Origin: Cafeteria roenbergensis
Lineage: Eukaryota; Sar; Bigyra; Bicosoecida; Cafeteriaceae
DNA length: 64,000 nt
Direction: 5' to 3'
Assembly: GCA_008330645.1 (NCBI GenBank)
Contig: VLTN01000068.1
Coordinates: forward strand, 62,001 to 126,000
Position 1 is the first letter of the stretch, and every line of letters begins with the position of its first letter. The notes beneath the pieces are model-generated. The model searched no databases. It saw nothing but the letters and a program-made list of their open reading frames with translations, and had not been told where the DNA came from. Of this stretch, positions 29,007 to 38,687 are shown piece after piece. The translations under genes and the position numbers were made by a program.

Positions 29007-32000
29007 CTACCACCACCCGTCGTGGCCAGAGCTTCGTCGCGTCACCCGGCCGGGCACCACCGGGGGCTTCGACACAGCAGCCACTGGCTCAGTCGCGGAT
29101 GCCTCTTGGGCTGCTGCCGCAGCGATTTGCGCATCAACAAAGCTAGAGCGCGAGGCGCCAGCGCGCGACGGCTCGCCCGGCGGTCCCAGGGCTGCCCTGA
29201 GACGCGCGGCGTATTCTGCCAGGCCTTCTTGCGCCGAGCCCCCCGGGCAGGCCAGCACTTGCTCGGCGACGTGAAGCCCAGCGCGTAACCCTGCGCCCTC
29301 AGCCCCCTCCGCCGCCCAATCCTGCCGCACGCCGAGCCAGGCCAGCAGCGCCGAGTCGTAAGGGGCTGCCTCGCGGTCGAGCGTGTCTGCCACGAGGAGC
29401 TGCAGCGGCCTGATCAAGCTCGCAGCGGCACCCAGCCTCCCCTGAGCCGCGCACAGCCCGGCGGCAGCCCCGGGGGCGACCCCAGCCGCCGTGAATAGGC
29501 AGCTGGCGGCCCGTGGGTCGCAGTCTGCCGCAAGAATTGCGGCTGCCAGCACGCCTGGGTCCACCTCAGCGTCTGTGGCGGGCACGAGCGCGGCGGACGC
29601 GAGTCGAAGTGCGGCTGCAAGCCTCGCCGGGCCGGGCGTGCTCGCACCCGCGGTCGAGGCCGGGGCGGCCTCCGGCCCGCGCTCGCATGGCCCGTGCGCG
29701 GCTGCAACGGCCAGAAAACCGCACCACGACGCCAGCGCGCTTGCCGCCTCCGCTGGAGATGCCTCCCCATCATGGAGCTGGACTGCGCGGCGCAGTTGGC
29801 GCACTGTCGCGCTCGTCGCGTCCAGGGCGAGCAACGAGAGCACCTCGGCGCGCACTGGCCGTGCCTCGCAGGAGACGCCGATCGCGAGGGCAGATGCCGT
29901 CGGCGCCCACTGTCGCCCGGACGAGTCGACGGCAGCGGCGCATCCCAGCGCAGCATGGATGGCGTGAAGCGGCTGGGGCAGCCGGCCGCCCAGCGGCCCA
30001 GCAGCCCACCGCTGTGCCTCGGCGCATGCGCCGAACCCCGAGTGCTGCGCCCAAAGCGGAACCCAGAGCCGGCGGCCCGCCTGTGGCCAGCCCGGCGGGG
30101 CTTGCGCGAGAGCGATGACTGCAGCGGGCCCAACAATGCCACCCGCACGTGAGCGGCCCGGCTTGGCCGCGACCGAGAAAAGGCAGGCAGCCAGAAGCGG
30201 CTCCCGCTCTTCTCCCGGCCAGCAAACCGGCGAGAGCTGAGCTGGCTCTCCGCCGGCAGCCCCAAGCCGCAGCACAGCTGCGGCACCGTCGGAGCGCCTC
30301 AGCAGGCACGCGAGGCCGCTTGACACAGCCGCAGCAGCGCCGGCCAGCCGGTCAGGCGGTGTGACTTGAGGAGCCCGCGACGCCGATTCGGGCGCCTCCG
30401 CTGGACTGTCTCTCGTCCCGGCGGCACCTCCCGCGCCAGCCCACACCCATGCTGCGTCCTCGACTCCCGATGCACACGCGCCGACGCAGCGAGGGTGCCA
30501 CCCATGGGGCAACACTGCCGCTCGAGTCAGCGAGACAGCCGCCTGCCGCCGGCAGCGCTGCAATGCCGAGCCGCGAACGGCAGGGTCGGGAGAGGCCACC
30601 GCCGCAAGCGCCGTGGCCATTGCGCGGGCGCGGTCTGTGGCGTCTGACAACGAATCCACGCCTGGCCGCTCCCAAGAGACCCTGAACAGCAGGACAACGC
30701 CGCGGGCGCCCCCTCTGCCTTGCTCGCCGGAGCGAGCCCCAGCGACATCGGATGGAGTCGCAGCAACCGCGCAAGAGGCGGCAGTGCCCCTGCCACGAGA
30801 GAGGCTGAGGGCGGCGCCGACGCCGGTGCGGTCGGCGGCGCACAGCATCGCGACCCACGCGCTGGACGGCGACAGCGGCCCCACGGGACTCGCAGACACG
30901 GGCACGAGCCCCGGCGGGAGTGGCACGCGAGCAAAGCAGCCCGTGCGGTGATCACCTCGCGCCGGGGGGCGCCAGCTCCTCGCGCTGGGCGCCATGAGCC
31001 ACACGAACCGGCGGCGTTCCCGCAGGCGCCACGTGGGCCCTCCGCGGACAGCGACCTCACCCCTGCCCCTGGCCTTGCCACCCGCCTCCTGCTGCTCGGC
31101 CTCCGCGGCCTCCTCCGCTGCCGCCGCGTCAGCGTCCGCGTCGACATCCCCACCCTCGTCGTCGTCGTCGGAGCCGGTCGCTTCGGCGCCCCGCGGCTCG
31201 CAACCCCAATCGGCGCCAGCTTGCAGCCAGAACGAGGGCGAGGTGAGCGCGTCCAGCGGCGGAAGCAGGCGCCAGCACGCGCTTGGCGCGTGCGTCGCCG
31301 CCCGCTGCTCCCAGCACTCGGCAGCAGCTGCTGCAACAGCCGCAGACGGCCTGGGGGCCCACGGATCGCCCTGGCCCTCCTCCAGGACGTCGGCGAGCAC
31401 CGCCTCCTCTTCTGCTCCTGCGACCAGCAGGCAGCCGCCTGCGTCGCCAGGGAGCCAGGCCATGGTCTCGGCGCGAACGCAACTGCCCGCCCTCCCACCC
31501 AGGGCGTGCCAGTGCCCACCCGCTGTCCGGCAGAGCACGCCTCTCGCCCCAGCCACGGCGATTCTGCTCTTGCTGGCTGCCGGCCCCACAGGCTCGCCGG
31601 CTGCCATCCGTAGGCCGCCCCACCCGAGGCCCTCTGGCCCCACAGGGAGCTCCTCCGTCTGCTCCACAACGCCTGCTCCCGAGGGGAGCAGCAGCCTCAC
31701 CGCAGGCGAGCCGCCGCCGCCACCTGGCTGAAGTGCCGGCGCCCACCCGATCACGGCGGCGCACTTGCCCGCAGTTCGAGTGCCGCCCACACACGCGGGT
31801 ACGGCGCTGCTGCTGGGCCGGCGCCACAGCGGCACCAGCGCGCCCTCGTGCTCCAGCAGCGGCGCGGGGGCGGCCGATTCCGGCGAAATCCCGCGCGCCG
31901 CAGCTGCGGCCTCAGCGGGCGAGCTGGCGCTGCTGGGCCCTCCGGCCGCTGCTTCCGCGCTGGACCGCGACACCCCTCCTCCCACCAGCAGGAGCGCGCG

Positions 32001-33509
32001 GCCGACTGCGGCGCCGCCGGGCACTGCTCGGCCCTGCTCCGAGCCCAGCCACGCTGCTCTTGTTGCCCCGGTCTGTCGCGACCCGCTCACAGCGCCCGTG
32101 GCTGGCTCCCACGCCGCCCACAGCCCGCCGCGCGACGGCCACACAACCGCCAATGAGCTGCCGCTGAGCGACTCTCCCTGCTCCGGGCCCTGCTCCGTGA
32201 CTGGCTCCCACGCGCAGCGAGCCGCCGTCCTGACAGCTTCTCGCTCCGCGGACCCTCCGTCCGCGCCGGCGGCCGCTGCACCCCCGCCCTCGCAGCAGCT
32301 GCCAGAGTCCGCCGCAGGAACGCCGGCAGGCGTGAGGGCCGCCACGGGTCTGACCCGCACAGCAGCGGCGCCGTCCGAGCCGAGCTGCACGAGCACCACC
32401 GCCCCGCCCGCCGTGCCGACGGCGACGGTGTTCCTTAAAGGCTCGGACACTGACACGACCTCGCTCTCCCCCTCCGCGCGCAGCGCCTGGTGCCACCCTT
32501 GCTGTGAGCCCAGGCTTGATGCCAGAGGCCCAATCGCGGGCCCCCAAGCGGCCCCGGGCGGGACGAGCCTCCCTGCGCTGGTGGCCCGCACCGATGGCCC
32601 CGCAACAACCTGCAGCGGGATAGCGCCTCGGCCGTCGGCCGCGGCGAGGGCCGCAAAGACGAGAGACGCCCCCGCCCCCCTCCCGTGCCTGCCAGCTCGG
32701 CCCGTGGGCCCCGCCTCCTCGCCCCCTCCTGCCATACCCTGCACGAGCAAGAGCAACCCCGCGAGCGATGGGACTGCAACCTGGTGGAGCACCTGGGACC
32801 CGGGCAGCAGCTGCAGCGTGCCCAACGGGCGCACAGCTCCGCGGTCCGGGGTCACCTCCACTGCCAAGAGCTCCCCCGGCTGCCCCCCCCGCACGAGGCA
32901 CACTGCCGCCTCGTCCGCCACAAGACGCCGCCGCTCCTCGTCACAGCTGGCGCTGCTCCCCTGCCACCAACAAGCGCCCTCCAGGTCCACGATACTCGCG
33001 CGGCCAGCTCCCTGCGCGTGTCTGTCCTCCATGGACGGCGCTGCGAATTCGCCGAGGGCGCGAGCGCCGCCGGCCCGGCGCGAGAGGCTCTTCACCAGCT
33101 TCAAGCAAAGTGCATCGTCTGCGACTGGCGCGGTCCCGAGCAGCCACGAGAGTGCCGGCGCCTCCGCGGTGTCTGGGTCTGCCCCGCCCGTGACACTGGC
33201 CACGGTCAAGCACGCGCCGGTCCACGCCACAAGCCGGCGGCCGCAGGCAGTCCAGCGAATCCAGCTCGAGTCCGAATGCTCGCCCGCCTCACAAGGCACC
33301 TCCAGCAGCGCAAGGTGAGCTGGTTCGGGAGCAACCTGGACCAGGTCGATGCGCCCGTCTCGCCCAAGCGCCGCGACTGCGGCAGTGACTGGCACGCCCG
33401 ACTCAAGTTGCCGCCGCCTCGTTGCGTCTGGCGCCTGTGCGGCTGCCACAACGCCCAAGCCGGGTTTGGATAGGCGCAGGGTAACGCATGGACCGCTAGT
33501 GCGCTCCAT
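29007..33509 (-). CDS. Unidentified 1500-residue protein, possibly beta-propeller plus helical repeats
   Basis: I do not recognise the family. The first two thirds read like repeated beta strands with WD-like phrases (GRDGRIDLVQV, NTVAVGTAGGAVVLVQL, SIVDLEGACWW) separated by Ala/Gly/Ser-rich linkers, consistent with one or two divergent beta-propellers. The last 300 residues are Ala-rich and helical. An acidic Asp/Ala run (about DDDDEGGDVDADADAA) lies mid-protein. This order, propeller then alpha-solenoid, is typical of nucleoporins, coatomer-like and IFT proteins, but no signature identifies one. The start is the ATG at 33509; the frame is open upstream without another ATG, so a 5' exon remains possible. 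It follows the DJ-1-like gene on the same strand with 229 bp between. Confidence 0.6.
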   Translation of the reverse strand: MERTSGPCVTLRLSKPGLGVVAAAQAPDATRRRQLESGVPVTAAVAALGRDGRIDLVQVAPEPAHLALLEVPCEAGEHSDSSWIRWTACGRRLVAWTGACLTVASVTGGADPDTAEAPALSWLLGTAPVADDALCLKLVKSLSRRAGGARALGEFAAPSMEDRHAQGAGRASIVDLEGACWWQGSSASCDEERRRLVADEAAVCLVRGGQPGELLAVEVTPDRGAVRPLGTLQLLPGSQVLHQVAVPSLAGLLLLVQGMAGGGEEAGPTGRAGRHGRGAGASLVFAALAAADGRGAIPLQVVAGPSVRATSAGRLVPPGAAWGPAIGPLASSLGSQQGWHQALRAEGESEVVSVSEPLRNTVAVGTAGGAVVLVQLGSDGAAAVRVRPVAALTPAGVPAADSGSCCEGGGAAAAGADGGSAEREAVRTAARCAWEPVTEQGPEQGESLSGSSLAVVWPSRGGLWAAWEPATGAVSGSRQTGATRAAWLGSEQGRAVPGGAAVGRALLLVGGGVSRSSAEAAAGGPSSASSPAEAAAAARGISPESAAPAPLLEHEGALVPLWRRPSSSAVPACVGGTRTAGKCAAVIGWAPALQPGGGGGSPAVRLLLPSGAGVVEQTEELPVGPEGLGWGGLRMAAGEPVGPAASKSRIAVAGARGVLCRTAGGHWHALGGRAGSCVRAETMAWLPGDAGGCLLVAGAEEEAVLADVLEEGQGDPWAPRPSAAVAAAAAECWEQRAATHAPSACWRLLPPLDALTSPSFWLQAGADWGCEPRGAEATGSDDDDEGGDVDADADAAAAEEAAEAEQQEAGGKARGRGEVAVRGGPTWRLRERRRFVWLMAPSARSWRPPARGDHRTGCFARVPLPPGLVPVSASPVGPLSPSSAWVAMLCAADRTGVGAALSLSRGRGTAASCAVAATPSDVAGARSGEQGRGGARGVVLLFRVSWERPGVDSLSDATDRARAMATALAAVASPDPAVRGSALQRCRRQAAVSLTRAAVLPHGWHPRCVGACASGVEDAAWVWAGAGGAAGTRDSPAEAPESASRAPQVTPPDRLAGAAAAVSSGLACLLRRSDGAAAVLRLGAAGGEPAQLSPVCWPGEEREPLLAACLFSVAAKPGRSRAGGIVGPAAVIALAQAPPGWPQAGRRLWVPLWAQHSGFGACAEAQRWAAGPLGGRLPQPLHAIHAALGCAAAVDSSGRQWAPTASALAIGVSCEARPVRAEVLSLLALDATSATVRQLRRAVQLHDGEASPAEAASALASWCGFLAVAAAHGPCERGPEAAPASTAGASTPGPARLAAALRLASAALVPATDAEVDPGVLAAAILAADCDPRAASCLFTAAGVAPGAAAGLCAAQGRLGAAASLIRPLQLLVADTLDREAAPYDSALLAWLGVRQDWAAEGAEGAGLRAGLHVAEQVLACPGGSAQEGLAEYAARLRAALGPPGEPSRAGASRSSFVDAQIAAAAAQEASATEPVAAVSKPPVVPGRVTRRSSGHDGWW

Positions 33510-33738
33510 GGAGCAACGGAAGGCCCTCCGCACGGTGAGGGTGCGGCCCGGCGGCTTGCGTGGGACAGTGGCGCCGTGCAGAGCCTGGACGCGAGCCTCG
33601 CCCACACCCGCGCAGCCTGGACCTCTCGGCCGCGCGTGGTCGCATTCTGGAAACACGGTGCACAGTCACACATGCGACGCTTCAAGAAGCATACAGACAT
33701 GCCGGGTGATCGAAACGTGCGCTCAGTCGGTTCTGCGC

Positions 33739-34962
33739 TCAGGCCGCGATGGCCTTGACCACGGCCTCCGCCATCGCGGTTGCGCTGGCAGGGTTCTGGC
33801 CGGTGACGATGCGCCCGTCCACGACGACGTGCTCGCCCCACTGCTCGGCTGCCTTGGAATACTCAGCCCCGCGGCCCACGAGCTCGGTCTCGAGCATGAA
33901 GGGCATCACTGAGGACAGCGACACAGCATCCTCCTCCGCGTTGGAGAAGGACGTCACCTTGCGGCCGTCGATGAGGAACTTCCCTGTGCTCAGCTTCACG
34001 TTCAAGAGTCCAACGGTACCGTGGCACACAGCTGCGAGAGGAGAGAAAGGCAAGGAGAGCGTCGGGCCAGTGAGCAGGCGTGGAGGCTGATGACACTCCA
34101 GTCGCGGGCAGACGCGTCAACTCTGAAGGGCCCCAGCAAGCCGCACAGCCCCCTGAGAACCGTCCGAGCGACGACTCACCTGACACGACCTTGCCGCCCT
34201 CGTAGGCCTTGGCCACGAAGCCGTTGAATGCCTCGTCGCCGGGGAGGTCCCACATGGGACCGTGGCCCCCAGCGACGCACACCGCGGCGTAATCCAAAGG
34301 CTCGCACTCGGCGATGGGCTTGGTTGCCTTGATTGCGGCGGTGGCCGTCTCGTTCGCGAGGAAAGCCTTGCACACCGGGTCCTCGGCAAACGCCTCGCCA
34401 GAGGACGGGTCCATGGGCGCCTCGCCTCCCTTGGGGCTCGCAAACTCGACAGCGAACCCAGCCTTCGTGAACACCTCGAAGGGGTGCGCAACCTCCGGAA
34501 GGTACCTGCGAGCGGTGAGGCATGGGCAGGCGCAGCCAGGTGGAGCACGACAGTGGCGGGCTCACCCAAGCAATGCTGCGAGCGAGCGCCACAAAGCAAG
34601 ACTCCCCGCTGCACCAGGGCTCTCTGGCGTTGAGGAGGCGAGAACGCCGGGACCAACGTGTGACGTGGGCCGAACACTCGCGCCACCCGCCTCAACCAGC
34701 CCCGCCGCGCGCATGCGGTGGAGCACCCGACGGCAATGCGTTGGCCAAGGCCACTTGGGGGGCCTCGTGCGCTTGGCACCGAGCGCAGCGCGGCAATGGC
34801 GCCCGGGGCGGGAAAGGACGGAACTGACACGTCCCCCGTCTCAGGCGCTGCGCCCCAGCATTCGCCGACGGCTCACCATCCGGTCTTCTTGCCGGTCTCG
34901 CCGAGCTTGGCCCAGTTCGTCACCACCACGAGCACCTTCTTGGTCGAGTCAGCGGCGGCCAT
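33739..34962 (-). CDS. DJ-1/PfpI superfamily protein, Hsp31-like, three exons
   Basis: Exons 34962-34877, 34505-34180 and 34031-33739 join by introns of 371 and 148 nt (GTGAGC and GTGAGT donors, TCGCAG acceptors) and give 234 residues, the usual family length. Diagnostic motifs are VLVVVTNW at the N-terminus, GWYLPEVAHP across junction 1, the GGHGPMWDLP loop, and the nucleophile elbow AVCHGT across junction 2 with Cys140 and His141. Class I Hsp31-type members act as glyoxalase III, protein deglycase-like or holding chaperones in the cytosol under carbonyl and oxidative stress. All catalytic-site residues I can see are present. An upstream in-frame ATG at 35085 would add 41 residues of unrelated sequence. 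I preferred 34962, which gives the compact family start. Confidence 0.92.
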
Positions 34963-35603
34963 TTCTCGAGCTGCGCGTGCGTTCGCGAGTGCGGCAACGT
35001 CGCCGTCCGACTTGGTCGTGTGCGGGGGCAGCAGAGCCCCGGCGCCCGGCGAACAATCGAATTCGTTTTGGTAATCTTCATCCACTGCGAGCGCGCTTCA
35101 CGACGCCGGGGTACCCGGCCGCGCGCGCATCGTCTGCCTCTCCGTGCTGCGCTGCCCGGGGCCGCACGCATCAATGGAGAGGCGATCACTCGCCGGCGTC
35201 GGAGCGCGGCGTCGAGGACCTGGGACTGCGCGTTTCCAAACGAAACAAGCGCACGAGTCAGTGCAATTGCAGAATGGGGCGCAGGGGAGAGAGGAGTGCA
35301 CAGGGCCGCAGCTATGTGCTCTCTTGGCCACCTCCCCTGGCCCATTCCCTCCCCCCCTCCCCCCCCCCCAACGAACGACGAAACCAGAGCAGGAGGGGAA
35401 GTGGGGGGGGGGCGGGCACGTTGCAGTCGAGTCGACGGACTCGGCCCGCAAATGAGTCGCTGCAAGTGTACAAGACATAAACAAGCCCCCTCTTTCAATC
35501 CTGGCATGGCAGAGAAGAGGGAAGGAGTGGAGCGGGCACCGGCGGAGATGCTCGCTCGCGAAGGCGAGACCGGTGCCCGTATGTGCGCGGGTCTCCACAT
35601 TGC
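34963..35603. promoter_or_regulatory. Intergenic region between Zn2Cys6 gene 3' end and DJ-1-like gene 5' end
   Basis: Both neighbours are on the minus strand, so this 641-bp stretch carries the 3' UTR of the Zn2Cys6 gene and the promoter of the DJ-1-like gene. It contains a long C run (about 35347-35369) and a G run (about 35396-35416) that can pair, and AT-richer patches near 35460-35485. No gene seen, apart from a possible longer N-terminus of the DJ-1-like protein up to 35085. Confidence 0.4.
35347..35416. repeat. Facing poly-C and poly-G runs able to form a hairpin
   Basis: A run of mostly C (about 35347-35369) is followed after roughly 25 bp by a run of mostly G (about 35396-35416). 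The two can pair as a stem. On the minus strand this lies roughly 190-260 bp after the Zn2Cys6 stop codon and upstream of the DJ-1-like gene. Confidence 0.6.
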
Positions 35604-38600
35604 TCAACGAGTCGCCGCCCACCCCTGGCTGGTGAACGGCTGAGCATGGCTAGACCCGTGCCCGTGGTCGCTGCTGCCTGGATGGGAATTCATCTGGCGC
35701 TGCTGGTGTTGGTGCTGCTGCGCGAGGGACATCTGCTGCTGGTGCTGCAGGTGCATGAGCGCGCCTGACGACGGCCCCGCGGTCAGGAAGTGCTGGGGCA
35801 ACTGATGCTCCCGCACCGAAGCCATGGCGCTAGCCAGAGGGAACAGGCCAGCCAGGCCGCCGATTGAATGCGCCCAGAGCCCCGACTGGTGCTCAGGGCC
35901 AACGTCAGCATCCATGGCATCGTTGTACGGGCCGTGGCGCGGAGCGGGCGGCCTCGAGTGGTGCATGCTGCTCATGGCCGTGCTGTACCCCCCGGTGATG
36001 GCAGGGTGGCTCCGCTGGATGCCGGGGGCGAACATAGAGGCAGGCACCTCTCCGGGCTCGGAGGTCAGGTGGCCCTGCTCCATGTGCGAGCGCGAGAGCG
36101 CCCACGCGTCGATGGCCGGAGCCGAACGTGCAGGCACGAAGGGTTCGCCCCGGCTGACAGCAGCGGCCGTGCTCACTGCTGCCTCGGAAGCTGCGGCTGC
36201 TCCCGCTGCTTCGGCCGCTGCTGCGCCCGTTGCGGCAGAGCCAGCCGCGCCTCCGTTGCCAACGACCAGACGCGGGCTGGCAGGCGCGCTGCCGTGCTCG
36301 CCGTCGGCGGACTGCTGTCCAGGCCGCCGCGTGCTCTCCAGCGACTGGCTCACGTGCTTGGGAACGACAAGCGTGCCAGCCGGCAGCACGGACCCCGTGG
36401 GCACGATTCCGACCCAAAAGGTGAAGGTGCGCTTGAGGCGGTCGGACCGGCCATCGTAGAAGAGGACCATCACCTCCGTCGCCCTGAAGGTCGCAAAGGG
36501 CACGAGCGCGACTCCGTCCTTGGTGACGGCCTGCCCCGGGGGAGGGTGGACGCGGCTGATGTAGAGGCCGTCGTACGTGAACTGGCTCATGCGGCGAGAG
36601 TTGGCCTTGATGCTGACCGTGGCACGCCGTGCGACCTCGTGGGGATGGATCCAGGCCAGCTCAACGCCGTTCTTGGCGTCCTCGGCCACCTGCTCGCGCG
36701 TGTTGTTGAAGAGCCGCACGGCGAGGTCGTTGCTCTCGAGGGCAATGGGCGCCCACTGCATTGGCACATCGTCGTCGTCGTCGTCGTCGTCGTCATCTCC
36801 GAACTCGTCGGCGATGTCGTCCTCCTGGTCGCCATCCTTGCGCCCTGCCTCGGCGAATGCCGCTGCAGAGCGGTTCCGTGCGCCGGCTGTGCCAGGCGGG
36901 CCGCGCGACGGCGTGGAGCGCTCAGCGCAGGTGCTCGCAGAGTCTGCGGCCTGGCCGTTGGATGCTGGCTCTGCCGCGGCAGCGGCCGCGGCGGGCTGAC
37001 CCGGGGCCGCCGCAGAAGCAGCCTGCTCAGCCGACTCGGCAGGCTGGGGCCCCGCGGGAGGCCGCTCAGCTGACGACGACGTCGCATTAGCCTCGGTCGG
37101 CTCCTCTGCGGGGCGGGGGCGCTTGCTGGCCAACCCGCTGGCGTCGCCGCCTGCCTCGCCGCCTGAGGCGCCACCGTCATCCGCGAAGGACTCGCGACGG
37201 CGCTTCGTCGCCACCGGGCCTGAGGACATCGACTGGGAGTCGCTGTGGGGAGTGGCCAGCATGGCCGGCACGGCGTCGAGCGGAAGCCTCGACACGTCGG
37301 CGTACTCGACGATCACTGTGGGCATGGGCAGGTCCCGGATGGCCTCCACGGCCTTGGCAAGCGGTGCCTTCTCGAGCGAGTTTGCGAGCGCAATCGCCTC
37401 GCACAGGGAGGCCGCGTCCGCGGGCATGAGGGGCACTGCTCCGCCCACGCCAATCGTGAGCATGCGTCCTCCTGCAGCCGGACCCCTGCAGTCCGACCGC
37501 GAGCTCTGGCTGCGATCGCTCAGCGCCTTGCCTGGCGCGTCTGCGCCCTGGGGTGACGGCCCGCTTGTTGGGGGGGCCTCCTCCGGCTCGGGCGATGCGA
37601 CCACAACTTGGGGCAGGTTGCCGGCCTTTGGGGCCGCGCCCTCCTCGCGCGAGGCTCCCCGCGAAAGCGACGCCTGGCCTGAAGCAGGCGCGTCCCTTTC
37701 AGAGATGTCAGGCGGCCTGACAGCCGGGCCGTCCCGGACGGAGGCGTGCGAGGTCGGGAGTTGGGTGGCCTGAGGCCGTGCGCCCGTCCGCGCACCCTTC
37801 GCGCCCGCTTCCCCGACCAACGCCCCAGCGGCTGCCGGCAGCTCCGCAGCTCCGCCGCCCCCAACAAAGGTCATCGAGGGCGGGCGAATTTGGTGCTGGT
37901 CCGGCGGCGCGGAGCTTGCAAACGACGAGGCGCCTGCCAGGGCAGCGGCAGCCGCCCGAACGTCGGCAGACGGCGCAGGAATGTAAGGCCGCGCCGACAG
38001 CAGCGCATAGTCCTGCGCCGACGGGAGCGGCGCCATCCTGGGGAGCTGGCTCGGGAGGTACTGCAGGTGCTGGTGGTGGTGGGGCTGGTGCATCTGGTGG
38101 CCGTACTGGGCAGCGTGGCCGGGCAGAAGCCCGGCTCCAGGATGCTGGGGGTGCGTTGGCATCCGCGAGGAAGCAGCCTGCATGGGCATGGGGCCGTGGC
38201 CGCCGAAGCCCATGCCGGGAGCCATCCCCGGGTGCATCTGGTGGTGAACCATCCTCCCGTCGTGCATCATGAGCGCGCGGGGCACGGCCACACGGCCTGC
38301 TGACGCTGCGTGGACCGAGGCACGCGCTCCGCTTCCATCAGCTTGCGCCGCCATGTGGTGCGCCCCCCCCTGGTGGGGCTGGCGCATGTGGTCAGCGTGC
38401 CCGGAGTAGCCAAGAGGCTGCTGGTGCATGTGCGGGCGGCCCGGGCCGCCGGCAAGGTGATGCGGAGGGTGCGGCGCTCCCATGGCGGGGGGAGCCATGG
38501 CTCCGGCGCCGTCTTCGTCGTCGCGGGGCGTGCGCTTGCGCCGCACCACCGGGCAGCAGTCCTCCTCCTTGCCGAGCCGAACGCACCTTCCGCAGGGGAA

Positions 38601-38687
38601 GTTGCCGTCGCACGCCCGCTTGCCGCGCGCGCAAACGATGCACGCAGTCTTAACTTGCTTCCGCTTTCCCCGCGCCTTCGGAAACAT
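35604..38687 (-). CDS. Zn2Cys6 (Gal4-type) binuclear cluster transcription factor
   Basis: A single exon of 1027 residues starts at the ATG at 38687. Residues 16-44 have the spacing C-x2-C-x6-C-x5-C-x2-C-x8-C (ACIVCARGKRAC, FPCGRC, EEDCC) preceded by a basic stretch (KARGKRKQ). This is the DNA-binding zinc cluster of Gal4-type regulators. His/Met/Gln-rich and Ala/Ser-rich low-complexity regions follow. A poly-Asp run is encoded by a (TCG)n tract near 36769-36794. Just after it, about residues 640-780, lies a compact segment with MQWAPIALE, HPHEVARRATVSI and FTFWVGIVP that may be a ligand or protein interaction domain. The fungal middle homology domain was not recognised. Targets unknown. It sits divergently from the membrane protein gene at 39614, about 0.9 kb away. 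Confidence 0.88.
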   Translation of the reverse strand: MFPKARGKRKQVKTACIVCARGKRACDGNFPCGRCVRLGKEEDCCPVVRRKRTPRDDEDGAGAMAPPAMGAPHPPHHLAGGPGRPHMHQQPLGYSGHADHMRQPHQGGAHHMAAQADGSGARASVHAASAGRVAVPRALMMHDGRMVHHQMHPGMAPGMGFGGHGPMPMQAASSRMPTHPQHPGAGLLPGHAAQYGHQMHQPHHHQHLQYLPSQLPRMAPLPSAQDYALLSARPYIPAPSADVRAAAAALAGASSFASSAPPDQHQIRPPSMTFVGGGGAAELPAAAGALVGEAGAKGARTGARPQATQLPTSHASVRDGPAVRPPDISERDAPASGQASLSRGASREEGAAPKAGNLPQVVVASPEPEEAPPTSGPSPQGADAPGKALSDRSQSSRSDCRGPAAGGRMLTIGVGGAVPLMPADAASLCEAIALANSLEKAPLAKAVEAIRDLPMPTVIVEYADVSRLPLDAVPAMLATPHSDSQSMSSGPVATKRRRESFADDGGASGGEAGGDASGLASKRPRPAEEPTEANATSSSAERPPAGPQPAESAEQAASAAAPGQPAAAAAAAEPASNGQAADSASTCAERSTPSRGPPGTAGARNRSAAAFAEAGRKDGDQEDDIADEFGDDDDDDDDDDVPMQWAPIALESNDLAVRLFNNTREQVAEDAKNGVELAWIHPHEVARRATVSIKANSRRMSQFTYDGLYISRVHPPPGQAVTKDGVALVPFATFRATEVMVLFYDGRSDRLKRTFTFWVGIVPTGSVLPAGTLVVPKHVSQSLESTRRPGQQSADGEHGSAPASPRLVVGNGGAAGSAATGAAAAEAAGAAAASEAAVSTAAAVSRGEPFVPARSAPAIDAWALSRSHMEQGHLTSEPGEVPASMFAPGIQRSHPAITGGYSTAMSSMHHSRPPAPRHGPYNDAMDADVGPEHQSGLWAHSIGGLAGLFPLASAMASVREHQLPQHFLTAGPSSGALMHLQHQQQMSLAQQHQHQQRQMNSHPGSSDHGHGSSHAQPFTSQGWAATR
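36769..36794. repeat. (TCG)n trinucleotide tract coding poly-Asp
   Basis: About nine TCG units in the Zn2Cys6 gene encode a run of aspartates on the minus strand. In-frame triplet slippage would change the length of the acidic run only. Confidence 0.85.
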
